Positions 1-8,379 of a stretch of DNA of 64,000 nucleotides are shown here, piece by piece; positions within the stretch are counted from its first letter, which is position 1; each line of letters starts with the position of its first letter. A model generated the notes under the pieces. It ran no database searches. It was given only the letters and a program-made list of their open reading frames with translations, and had not been told where the DNA came from. Location of the stretch: positions 1 to 64,000 of the forward strand of contig NZ_QUSX01000003.1 of the NCBI RefSeq assembly GCF_003933245.1. Reading direction: 5' to 3'. Origin of the DNA: Maribacter algicola (GTDB lineage: Bacteria; Bacteroidota; Bacteroidia; Flavobacteriales; Flavobacteriaceae). The position numbers were made by a program, and so were the translations under genes.

Positions 1-461
1 GTGTTCGTGTCCGTCAATGCCGCGATTTGAGCTAAGGGAATACCTACCATATTACCATCAGAATCTACCATAACCAAATCCGTTCCCATCACCAAAAAGG
101 CATTATTGGTGGTATTGGTGTCTATTGACGCGGCAATGTCCGCAAGGGCTATCGTGACCGTATTACCGTCAGAATCGGTCAATATCAGGTCCGTACCGTT
201 CTCTGTAAAACTAGCATTTGTAGTATTATTATCACTTGAGGTCAATTCCCAGGAATTACCGTCCCAAAAAAAGATGGTACCCGTATTGGTATTCACGTAC
301 AAATCTCCCAAATCGGCACCACTGGGAGTTACGGATCCCGCAGTGGTGACTGCCGTACCCTGTAATACCTCGCAGTTACACTGATCTTCAAGTGTTACTG
401 TCGTTTGTGCGAACGTGATTCCGGATAGTAATAAAAATATCCATAAAATTCTTTTATCCAT
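1..461 (-). CDS. N-terminus of an exported repeat-containing surface protein (runs off left edge)
   Basis: The frame opens with ATG at 461 and stays open to the window edge, giving 153 codons. The N-terminus MDKRILWIFLLLSGITFAQ is a clear Sec signal peptide, with cleavage likely near AFAQ-type residues 17-19. After a short Cys-containing stretch (DQCNCE) and a segment with FFWDGNSWEL, a 37-residue unit begins to repeat. Two copies, 111 bp apart, are visible in the window, each carrying GTDL-DSDGN and ending DTN. This looks like a stalk or adhesin of the kind exported in gliding Flavobacteriaceae, but the C-terminus is outside the window, so neither the sorting signal nor the length is known. 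It lies downstream of and co-oriented with another surface protein. Function is not assigned. Confidence 0.8.
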   Translation of the reverse strand, partial: MDKRILWIFLLLSGITFAQTTVTLEDQCNCEVLQGTAVTTAGSVTPSGADLGDLYVNTNTGTIFFWDGNSWELTSSDNNTTNASFTENGTDLILTDSDGNTVTIALADIAASIDTNTTNNAFLVMGTDLVMVDSDGNMVGIPLAQIAALTDTN

Positions 462-585
462 CGCTTTATGTTTACTTAAATACTTTGTCATTTTATGATT
501 GACCCTGTTAATATTGTTGTTCATATTCATAGTTGGTCGGTACTCGGTTTCATGCGTAGATACACCACGGCATGTTAATTCTTTA

Positions 586-593
586 CAAAATTA
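586..593 (-). promoter_or_regulatory. candidate -7 element of the left-edge surface-protein gene
   Basis: On the minus strand this reads TAATTTTG, an exact match to TAnnTTTG. A good -33 box is not evident at the usual 19 nt spacing. Transcription would start near 582, leaving a leader of about 120 nt before the ATG at 461. Confidence 0.35.
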
Positions 594-614
594 GCCTTAC
601 ACCTAGGCTAGAGA

Positions 615-631
615 AATAATTGTTGTGTAAG
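615..631 (+). repeat. 17-bp upstream element, copy 1
   Basis: AATAATTGTTGTGTAAG matches AACAATTGTTGTGAAAG at 5324-5340 at 15 of 17 positions, in the same orientation. Both copies lie upstream of minus-strand genes for exported proteins, about 150 and 55 nt before the start codons. A role as regulator site is inference. Confidence 0.45.
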
Positions 632-700
632 TGGAATTTCGCACGGTCTACGTCCTAAAAAATGAGGTTACCACCTTTAAAATATTTCAAAAAATCAGAG

Positions 701-719
701 ACACTTTATCGATTAACCC
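701..719 (+). repeat. 19-bp inverted-repeat element, left copy
   Basis: ACACTTTATCGATTAACCC is the reverse complement of the element at 5340-5358 with one mismatch (18 of 19). The two copies flank the 1492-codon gene in opposite orientation. Confidence 0.5.
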
Positions 720-791
720 ACTATTTACAGTAGCTTTCAAAGGTGTGCTTGTAGTCTAAAAACTAGATTTTAACATCATTTATTGGGAAGA

Positions 792-3700
792 TCAGTTCTT
801 CTTTATCCGGTAGGTAATCCTCTTATTCGTAATCAAGGTGTTTGCCCTGATTTCACTCTGAGGTGAAAATTCTGAAGTGCTATTTCCAATTGTTGCGGTA
901 GCCGTAATATATTCCCCAATGGTTACTCCTGGGGGTAAGGGAAAGGTAAACTTAAATTTGTTGGTATTATCCGTATTTCCATCAGTATCAGTATATGGTA
1001 ATATTTTTGAATCCAGATCCAACCCGCTGCCTTCGACCAAGGTTGAAATATACACCTGACCTTCCCCATAGTCCCTTAAAAGACCCAATTGATTATCCCC
1101 GGCACTGGCAGTACCTTCGTTAATATCGGTCATAAAAAATTCCAGGGTCGCTCCAGGTCGTGACCAACCTTCCACTGTTAATGAAGTAGCACTTCCATAT
1201 ACACCTGATATGATAGGGAAATTGAGGCTGCCGTTAGGTCCACCATCGGTATCGTTTAAGTCGTTTATGGTCACTCCATCGCTCGAAATATCAATGCCCA
1301 AAGCAGGTGCGTTGGTACCATTTGCATAAAATGAGTTCTGACTTATTAAATTACCGTTCCCGGACCCAATTAAGGCGATTCCCGCACCTCCATTGCTGTG
1401 GATAACATTATTGGATATTTGAGAGTTGCTACCAGCCAAGTCTATACCCATATCCTCTGGACCACCTCCACAATTGCCTCCATCCTGACCTGATCCCGTT
1501 ATCGTATTTTCCAAAATAATAAGATCGCCCGAGGATGAGGCCGCATCGATTCCTAGGGAGGCCGCATTCTCAATTAGGTTTTGTTGAATTACAATACCAC
1601 TTCCTCCGCTTATGAGTATGTTGTCATCACAGGCCGCATCTCCATTAGATGTAATATGATTATTCTGAACAATGCTGGACGACCCGCCGCTAATTACTAT
1701 TCCGCTATCCGTGTTGGTAGCTATATAATTGGAATCCACCAACATGCTTCCTGCTAGATTCTCAATAGCTATGTCAATATTTCCCGCATTTATACCGGAA
1801 GCATTTAAACCCAATAGATTATTTTGAATATCAATACTACCTCCGTCAATACGAACACCGGTATTGTTATTGGCGAAAATTGCCAAATTTCTTATGGTGA
1901 CATTACTTCCTGAAGATTTGAATACATCGCCATTATCCCTATGGACCTGTACCTCTGGTAGTGAATAATTTGGTAAGGTAATTGCCGATACACCCACATT
2001 AATACCTCCCGAACCAATATTTCCACTATTGGAATCCCCTGAGTATGCTGTTTGTGTTCTACCATCAATTACTGTATTATTATCAGTAATTGTAGTCATT
2101 GGATTTCCATTGGAAATATTTATATCAAAAAAGCCTCCCGAGTAATTGGCATCTGGAGATCTTCCAAGAGTGTCTCCACTAGGAGGAATCATAAAGATAG
2201 ATATATCCTCTCCCGCATTAGGATCAAACAATACATTGGGCTCTACATCTAAGCCCGCTTCATTTAGATTATTAGAGTTGATTATAAATTGCTCTAAAGA
2301 TCCTTGTCCATCTTCATTTGTATTAACAATAGTATTGAAATTAAACCCAAAGTCTATTCCGGCTACACCATTTCCAGCCACCGAAACATCTGAAACACTT
2401 TGGGCCCCGACCAAAACACCTAAGGCAACATCTTGGTTGGCCGCTGGAGCTTTTCCTCCTACTTCATTAACAACGTCCGTTAATGCCCCAGCAGATCCGA
2501 ATACTCTAAAAGTCTGTACAGGATAACAAGATGAACAGTTATTTCCTCCACCTCGTGTTGATCTTACCGTACCATTAACCACTTTAATGCTGTAATCCCC
2601 ATCAGCCATACCTCCAAAGGAATAGTTACCATTGACATCAGTAGTTTTTCTCTGGACAAAATTACCAGAGGAATCGAACAATTCTACTATTGAACCTTGA
2701 ATACCTATACCAGAGGAAGTAAGATGGTCACGCCCTTGACCTCCCGGGTAGTTAATATCCTCGAAAACCGTTCCTGCTATAAGGTTGGTTGGCACTTTGA
2801 GTACCACCGCTGCCGATATCACGAAATCCTGACCAGCATCTACATTCGCAGTTACCTGACTATCCCCTGGTGAAATATAGGAGGAAATGTCATAAGTATC
2901 CAGATCTACCCCATAGGATGTCGAAGAGTTGAAGACTGGCCCCACCGTATTATCATAAATTGTTGAGTTGTATGCATTGTTTCCCGGTTGACCCCCATCA
3001 CCAGAAAGTACAAAAGTCGTATTCGCCTGATTGGTTATAGATAATTCCTCGGGATTCGTTGAACTTGGATGCGAACCATCTAAGGTAGCGTCACCTTCCC
3101 AAGACAAAAAGGTTGCTTTGGCTCCCGAACCTGCTATCGCATAAAAAGAATCTAGGGTAAAAGAAGTACCTGCATTGCTAAAACCATCAAAACCTTGATA
3201 CAAGTTGATATTTACTGCCGGTAAAGATTTGTCCTCATAGAATACCATTAAGGTCCAACCGCCTAAAACCGTTTCGGAACTACAATAAGTAGATGAATTG
3301 TCTATCGTCAAATCCGAAAAGTCAAATACATTGGTAGATGGATTGGGTACCCCTTGAACTATACTGGTTACATCACTTACATATCCATAAAAGTTTCTTG
3401 TAGTCAGCGTCGTTTGATATATATAACCTGCATTAACAGTTTGTCCCTCAAAAGTCACTTGTTGGTCCATTACTCCGCTAGAGTGTGCCCAATATAAATA
3501 AGCCTTTTCTATAGTTGCTGTTGCAGGAATAGGGGAAATCAACTGATTGGAGGAACTTGTGGTAATTAAACATGCCTCACCAGGCTGACCATTTTGCATT
3601 GTTCTGAGTGATCCACCCGTGGTTGAATAATCATAATAACCATCAAACTCTTGAAAAAGCGTCAATGGGTCATTTGCTAAAATTTGAGAGTTTATAGTCC

Positions 3701-5270
3701 CAGTGCCTGTATCCGAATAATTAACCGGAACGTCCGGTGCATTAGCGCCCGTGAACTCTATTGAAAAGCTTTCTGAAATTTCTGGTATACCATCATTGAC
3801 GATTGGGATCGATATGGTTTGAACATTGCCCACTTCTCCATTAAAAGTCAACGTTCCAGAGGTAGCTGTGTAGTCGCTACCTGCCAAGGCACTTCCGTCG
3901 ACCGTTTGAAAATCTACTGTAAAAGGTGTTTCTACAAAACCAAAAAGAAAAATATTTCTACCGTGGGGAGCTCTGGTAGACCTCACGGTAAATATTGCGT
4001 TTCCGATATCCTCATCAAAAGTTATATCATCGATTATAATTTCCGGACCATCAGGAATACAGCTGATGGGTGCTTCCCATCCAGCTCCAGTGGTATTATT
4101 ATTAGAAGTAAACCTAAAAGTTAAACATCCAGAGGTATGATTAGAATTAACTGTTGATGGAATATTGTTATTATCGTATTGACCAATAAGTGTACCCGAT
4201 GTATTGGTTCCTTCATATATGTAAAGAATATCGCCTGATCTTACATCGAAAGAAGTAAAATCAATACTAATGTATGTATCTGCAACATCAGGACATATGG
4301 TATAGACCATATTCTGATTATTACCATAATCCGATAATCCTCCAGGATCTAAAAAAACCTTTCCACATTCATTTACCGTGGTACCGTTTGTCATGGTTAT
4401 GGAATCATCATCGTTTATGGTTCCTATACCTACATCGGTTATGTCAACATCTGGGTCTGATACGGATATAATGTTCAAAGTAAACGTTTCTGCATTTTCT
4501 ACTAATGTATCGTCAGTAATTGTAATGGTTACAGTTCGAGTTCTGCCTGAATTCCCATTAAAATTGAGCGTTCCAGAATTTGAATTATAATCAGACCCAG
4601 CCGAAGCGGTAACGTTACTAGTTTGATAGGTGACATTAAATGGCCCCGAAGCATCATTGCCTGTATGGGTCACTGTAAATGTTAGCGTACCTGCATCTTC
4701 ATCAACGGTAATATCATCTACCTCCATAATCGGTCTTGGCGCTAAGGTAGTAGTGGAAATTTGAAAATTATCAATAAACGCATAGTCGTCATTCCGCCAA
4801 TTACTATTCGATTTTAAGAATCTAACTGTAGTATTGGCCGATATATACGCTGTAATATCCTGATTAAAACTCCCAGAATTATTATTACCGGAAATAGTAC
4901 CAATAGTTGTATAGCTTCCACCCCCATTATTGGAAATTTGGACCGCCAATTGGCGACTACCCCCTAAACTTATGGCTTGCCAATCAAAACTTAAAGTTGC
5001 CGAAGAAGCACCGGAGAGATCCGCAGACCTGATTATGTTCTCCCCCCAAATATAGTAGAACTCCAAACGGTTACTACTAATTTGAATGTATTGACTACTA
5101 GGCCCCAAATCCGTGTCGCCAATTTCAATCCAATTGGTACTAAAATTCTGGTTACCGTCATTATTAGAATAGGAAACAGAATTGAAATTGTCTCTATAGG
5201 TGTCCTGCCCAATAGTGATTTGACAAGCCAAGGTCAAGACAAGAATTATGAACAATCGAAAGAACTTCAT
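792..5270 (-). CDS. large secreted multidomain protein with Calx-beta, CUB-like, Cna-B-like and beta-helix regions
   Basis: 1492 residues beginning with a signal peptide (MKFFRLFIILVLTLACQITIGQ). Roughly in order: a jelly-roll-like region with many Gly/Ser/Asn (25-175); a Calx-beta repeat (180-290, VDEDAGTLTFTV); a CUB-like region (about 290-405, Cys pairs, YEGTNTSG); a second Calx-beta (410-530); a region with YLYWAHSSG (about 535-830) that resembles surface-layer domains; a SdrD/Cna-B-like domain (830-930, TTDVNGNYSFGGMADGDYSI); and a long right-handed beta-helix (960-1330) rich in NNxI/SGG turns. The C-terminus is not a recognisable T9SS type A or B sorting domain; it ends with a basic tail (NKRITYRIKKN). 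The protein is probably exported and possibly binds a surface or polysaccharide, but no catalytic residues were identified. It follows the T9SS unit on the same strand and is separated from it by a terminator, so it is likely transcribed on its own. Confidence 0.85.
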   Translation of the reverse strand: MKFFRLFIILVLTLACQITIGQDTYRDNFNSVSYSNNDGNQNFSTNWIEIGDTDLGPSSQYIQISSNRLEFYYIWGENIIRSADLSGASSATLSFDWQAISLGGSRQLAVQISNNGGGSYTTIGTISGNNNSGSFNQDITAYISANTTVRFLKSNSNWRNDDYAFIDNFQISTTTLAPRPIMEVDDITVDEDAGTLTFTVTHTGNDASGPFNVTYQTSNVTASAGSDYNSNSGTLNFNGNSGRTRTVTITITDDTLVENAETFTLNIISVSDPDVDITDVGIGTINDDDSITMTNGTTVNECGKVFLDPGGLSDYGNNQNMVYTICPDVADTYISIDFTSFDVRSGDILYIYEGTNTSGTLIGQYDNNNIPSTVNSNHTSGCLTFRFTSNNNTTGAGWEAPISCIPDGPEIIIDDITFDEDIGNAIFTVRSTRAPHGRNIFLFGFVETPFTVDFQTVDGSALAGSDYTATSGTLTFNGEVGNVQTISIPIVNDGIPEISESFSIEFTGANAPDVPVNYSDTGTGTINSQILANDPLTLFQEFDGYYDYSTTGGSLRTMQNGQPGEACLITTSSSNQLISPIPATATIEKAYLYWAHSSGVMDQQVTFEGQTVNAGYIYQTTLTTRNFYGYVSDVTSIVQGVPNPSTNVFDFSDLTIDNSSTYCSSETVLGGWTLMVFYEDKSLPAVNINLYQGFDGFSNAGTSFTLDSFYAIAGSGAKATFLSWEGDATLDGSHPSSTNPEELSITNQANTTFVLSGDGGQPGNNAYNSTIYDNTVGPVFNSSTSYGVDLDTYDISSYISPGDSQVTANVDAGQDFVISAAVVLKVPTNLIAGTVFEDINYPGGQGRDHLTSSGIGIQGSIVELFDSSGNFVQRKTTDVNGNYSFGGMADGDYSIKVVNGTVRSTRGGGNNCSSCYPVQTFRVFGSAGALTDVVNEVGGKAPAANQDVALGVLVGAQSVSDVSVAGNGVAGIDFGFNFNTIVNTNEDGQGSLEQFIINSNNLNEAGLDVEPNVLFDPNAGEDISIFMIPPSGDTLGRSPDANYSGGFFDINISNGNPMTTITDNNTVIDGRTQTAYSGDSNSGNIGSGGINVGVSAITLPNYSLPEVQVHRDNGDVFKSSGSNVTIRNLAIFANNNTGVRIDGGSIDIQNNLLGLNASGINAGNIDIAIENLAGSMLVDSNYIATNTDSGIVISGGSSSIVQNNHITSNGDAACDDNILISGGSGIVIQQNLIENAASLGIDAASSSGDLIILENTITGSGQDGGNCGGGPEDMGIDLAGSNSQISNNVIHSNGGAGIALIGSGNGNLISQNSFYANGTNAPALGIDISSDGVTINDLNDTDGGPNGSLNFPIISGVYGSATSLTVEGWSRPGATLEFFMTDINEGTASAGDNQLGLLRDYGEGQVYISTLVEGSGLDLDSKILPYTDTDGNTDNTNKFKFTFPLPPGVTIGEYITATATIGNSTSEFSPQSEIRANTLITNKRITYRIKKN

Positions 5271-5323
5271 TTTAATTCAACCAGATTAATAAACGAAGTT
5301 AACACTTGGGGAAAGTATCAATA

Positions 5324-5340
5324 AACAATTGTTGTGAAAG
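5324..5340 (+). repeat. 17-bp upstream element, copy 2
   Basis: AACAATTGTTGTGAAAG lies about 55 nt upstream of the start of the 1492-codon gene and matches 615-631 at 15 of 17 positions. It abuts the inverted element that begins at 5340. Confidence 0.45.
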
Positions 5341-5358
5341 GGTTAATCGATGAAGTGT
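5340..5358 (+). repeat. 19-bp inverted-repeat element, right copy
   Basis: GGGTTAATCGATGAAGTGT is the inverted partner of 701-719 (18 of 19). It contains an ATCGAT core. Confidence 0.5.
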
Positions 5359-5407
5359 AGCCCTTAAAAAACGTTATTGAGTTTTACATGAAGTCACCCA
5401 TAATAAG

Positions 5408-5434
5408 AAAAGACAGCCCATTTAGCTGTCTTTT
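5408..5434 (-). terminator. intrinsic terminator of the T9SS adhesin/PorP/OmpA unit
   Basis: AAAAGACAGC (5408-5417) pairs perfectly with GCTGTCTTTT (5425-5434) around a 7-nt loop. It starts 24 nt beyond the stop of the OmpA-family gene. Confidence 0.8.
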
Positions 5435-5457
5435 CATTTTGAAACTTTTGTCATTAA

Positions 5458-7410
5458 TTATTCAAAGATGATAAATTCCGATCTTCTGTTGACATCGTGT
5501 TTGGCAGCAGTACATGGTACTCCATCAGCACATTCATTCAACAGTTTTGTTTCCCCAAAACCTTCACTTAACAGACGCTCTTGGGATATTCCTTTCTTAA
5601 TCATATAATTCACCGTGGACTCCGCCCTTTTTTGGGATAACCATAAATTATAGGCAGCAGGTCCTCTACTATCCGTATGGGAATTGACCTTTATTTTTAG
5701 GCTGGGATATTTTTCCATAGCAGCAATTACCTTTTCGATTTCGACTTCTGAGTCCTTTCTGATATTGTATTTATCAAAATCAAAATAAATGGTGCTCAAT
5801 TGCAACAATTTTGCCAGATCATCCCCATAACCAGCCGTTATCCTATCCCTTTCCAAGTAAAAGTCTATAATTTTTGGTTTTCCATCAGATACTCCAATAT
5901 ACTCTTCATGAGGCGTATATCCTTCCATTAAGGCTCTTACAAAATTCCCTTGATTGCAATCCAAAACCAAACTATAGGTTCCCTTAGAATCGGTAATAGT
6001 CGATAAGAGCTCTTCATTGTCCTCATTGATTACTTTGATCGTGGCACCAACCAATACTTGATTGGAAATCTTATCCCTCACCGTTCCCGTTACTTGTTGA
6101 ATACAATCAAAAACCAAGGGTTCATTTTCAACAAAGGCATAGATGTCATCATATCCCATTCCAGTCTCCCTATTGGACGCAAAATAGCCCACTCTACTCT
6201 CCTCGTTAAAAATAAAAGTAAAATCGTCCTTAACGCTATTCACGGGTTCGCCCACGTTCATGATATTTCCACTGAAATCCTTACGTTTTATCTTTGTTCC
6301 AAAGATGTCCAAACCACCTAGGCCTGGATGACCATCCGATGAAAAATATAGAATTTCTTCTTGCGTTACAAAAGGAAATGTTTCACGTGCTTCCGTGTTG
6401 ATATTACTTCCCAGATTGACGGGGGGACCAAAAGTGCGGTCCTTGTTAATTTCTACCATAAAAATGTCTGAAGCCCCCATAGTTCCGGGCATGTCAGAAG
6501 CAAAATACAAGGTCTTCTCATCTGGACTCAAGGCAGGGTGCGCCACCGAATATGAATCACTATTGAAGGGAAGTTCCTCTACCTCTCCCCAAGTACCATC
6601 TTCCATCATTTGTGCCCTAAATATCTTCAGTCTAATGATGCCTTGCTCATCTTTTTTATATTTACCCTCAATAATGTTATTCCTTGTAAAATATAGGGTT
6701 TGGCCATCCTTGGTTGTTATGGAGGTAGATTCATGTAGACGTGTATTTACATAGTCGTCCAACTTGATGACCTTGTTCAGGGATGCGCTATCGGCATTTA
6801 CTTTATATAAATCCAAAAAATCCTTCCCGTTCCAAGTATGCCTATTTCTGGCAAAGTTCCCTGTGTCCCTATCGGAAGAAAAAATAAGTCCCTGTTCATA
6901 AAAAGACGGAGCAAAATCTGAATATGCCGAATTATATGGAAAGTTTTTTATTTCATATCTGCCAGAATTCCTTTTGATGTCTGCCAGATAATCTTCTGCA
7001 CTTTTATATTGTTGGGCTCGGGCATCATTCGATGTCATTTGGGAAAACTTGTCCATTATTTCACTTGCCCTATCATAATCCTTCAAAGATTTTAGTGTTT
7101 GTGCATATTTGAAATAATCTTCCGCGGTTACTTCCGATTGAAACTCATTTACCAGTCTATCAAAGGTTTCTCCTGCTTCCTTATAATCGGCATTATAGTA
7201 GTAAGAATTTCCCAGTTTTCGTAGCAAATCTGCCGACACATAACCTTTATCCAAAACCTTTTTATAAATATCGATGGCCGGACTAAATGAATACTCTTCG
7301 TACTTTTCATTTCCCTTTTTTAAAAACCGTTCCTGGGCAAAAGAAATTCCCATAACCAATTGGGTGGTTATTATTAGAAAAAGGATATGTACTTTTTTGA
7401 ACTTGTGCAT
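5458..7410 (-). CDS. OmpA-family protein with TPR, PD40 propeller and carboxypeptidase-regulatory-like domain (PorE-like)
   Basis: 650 residues. A signal peptide (1-25) is followed by TPR-like helices (about 30-140), WD40/PD40-type propeller blades (about 165-420, with motifs such as ALSPDEKTLYFASDMPG and EEILYFSSDGHPGLGG), a carboxypeptidase-regulatory-like beta-sandwich (about 435-520), and a C-terminal OmpA peptidoglycan-binding domain (about 535-650; IYFDFDKYNIR, NSHTDSRGPAAYN, RRSEFIIF). This domain order matches PorE of the T9SS, which anchors the outer-membrane secretion apparatus to peptidoglycan. It sits 3 nt after the PorP/SprF gene and is followed by a terminator, so the three genes form one unit. 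Whether it is PorE itself or a locus-dedicated paralogue cannot be told here; the tight linkage to an adhesin favours the latter. Confidence 0.88.
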   Translation of the reverse strand: MHKFKKVHILFLIITTQLVMGISFAQERFLKKGNEKYEEYSFSPAIDIYKKVLDKGYVSADLLRKLGNSYYYNADYKEAGETFDRLVNEFQSEVTAEDYFKYAQTLKSLKDYDRASEIMDKFSQMTSNDARAQQYKSAEDYLADIKRNSGRYEIKNFPYNSAYSDFAPSFYEQGLIFSSDRDTGNFARNRHTWNGKDFLDLYKVNADSASLNKVIKLDDYVNTRLHESTSITTKDGQTLYFTRNNIIEGKYKKDEQGIIRLKIFRAQMMEDGTWGEVEELPFNSDSYSVAHPALSPDEKTLYFASDMPGTMGASDIFMVEINKDRTFGPPVNLGSNINTEARETFPFVTQEEILYFSSDGHPGLGGLDIFGTKIKRKDFSGNIMNVGEPVNSVKDDFTFIFNEESRVGYFASNRETGMGYDDIYAFVENEPLVFDCIQQVTGTVRDKISNQVLVGATIKVINEDNEELLSTITDSKGTYSLVLDCNQGNFVRALMEGYTPHEEYIGVSDGKPKIIDFYLERDRITAGYGDDLAKLLQLSTIYFDFDKYNIRKDSEVEIEKVIAAMEKYPSLKIKVNSHTDSRGPAAYNLWLSQKRAESTVNYMIKKGISQERLLSEGFGETKLLNECADGVPCTAAKHDVNRRSEFIIFE

Positions 7411-7413
7411 ATT

Positions 7414-8367
7414 TTAGAAGAATCGAGGTGATACCAAACGTTGAAAAGATCTGACCAACTCAAACCTTAAAAAGACTTCAAAAGAGCCATCATTGAACTG
7501 GGTTCCACCAAGTTCTGTGGTTTCCCTATCATAAGCCAATCCCAACATAAACTGTTCGGATATTTGAAAACCGACCAATGCACTTGCTGCAGCGTCCCAT
7601 CTGTATGCCGCACCAAAGGTAAATTTGTCATTGAACATGAAATTGGCAGACAGGTCTACCTGTAAAGGAGCCCCTCCAACCACCTTGGTCAATAGTGCAG
7701 GTTTGAATTTTAAATTTCCGTTCAGGTCAAACACATAACCGGTAATGAAATAAAAATTGATTCTTTCTTTCGATAAAAATTCCAAGGCATTTGCATCAGT
7801 TTGGGAATTATCAAAGTGTTCCGTCTGCAAAAGATTTGGAGCGGATAAACCTAGATAGAAATTATTGGTATGATAGTACATCCCCAATCCAAAATTTGGT
7901 GAAAACCTATTTTCGATATTATCCGTACTAACAGGTTCTGCATCAAAATTTCTTAGTTTATTAAAATCTAGGCTCAGAATATTGCCACCCGCTTTAAGTC
8001 CAAATGAAAGTTTTGCTTCTCTAGAAACATCTATAGTATAGGATACCATTGCATCCAAATAAGTCTCTTGTACAGTTCCATCTCCAATTTCGTCATTGAC
8101 AATAGACACCCCATAGCCCAATTTGCTATTTCTTATAGGGGAATGTAAGTTTAAGGTAAAAGTACTTGGCGCACCTTCCAATCCAATCCATTGAGAACGG
8201 TATAATCCTGCCATACTTAATTGCCCCCTTGATCCCACATACCCAGGATTTACGGTCATCGTATTATACATATATTGGGTGTACTGCGCATCTTGCTGCG
8301 AACTTGCCTCCTCTAAAAAGATAAAAGTAATAGCTAAAAAAGTTAGTATCCTGTATCTGATATTCAT
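7414..8367 (-). CDS. PorP/SprF-family type IX secretion outer-membrane protein
   Basis: 317 residues with a signal peptide (about 1-24) followed by QDAQYTQYMYNTMTVNPGYVGSRG, the signature start of the PorP/SprF family, and then alternating beta-barrel strands to a C-terminal aromatic (PRFF). In Flavobacteriaceae such proteins are needed for export and cell-surface attachment of one particular partner adhesin carrying a type B C-terminal domain; SprF serving SprB is the model. The partner here is almost certainly the giant protein encoded 12 nt upstream. The gene downstream starts 3 nt after this stop. Confidence 0.93.
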   Translation of the reverse strand: MNIRYRILTFLAITFIFLEEASSQQDAQYTQYMYNTMTVNPGYVGSRGQLSMAGLYRSQWIGLEGAPSTFTLNLHSPIRNSKLGYGVSIVNDEIGDGTVQETYLDAMVSYTIDVSREAKLSFGLKAGGNILSLDFNKLRNFDAEPVSTDNIENRFSPNFGLGMYYHTNNFYLGLSAPNLLQTEHFDNSQTDANALEFLSKERINFYFITGYVFDLNGNLKFKPALLTKVVGGAPLQVDLSANFMFNDKFTFGAAYRWDAAASALVGFQISEQFMLGLAYDRETTELGGTQFNDGSFEVFLRFELVRSFQRLVSPRFF

Positions 8368-8379
8368 ATAGTTATGCTT

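Larger units (their letters stand above)
462..791. other. 330-bp intergenic region between two surface-protein genes
   Basis: No open frame or RNA gene is recognisable here. It holds the candidate promoter at 586-593, a 17-bp element at 615-631 that recurs upstream of the next surface gene at 5324-5340, and a 19-bp element at 701-719 that recurs inverted at 5340-5358. No convincing terminator follows the gene that ends at 792. Confidence 0.6.
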
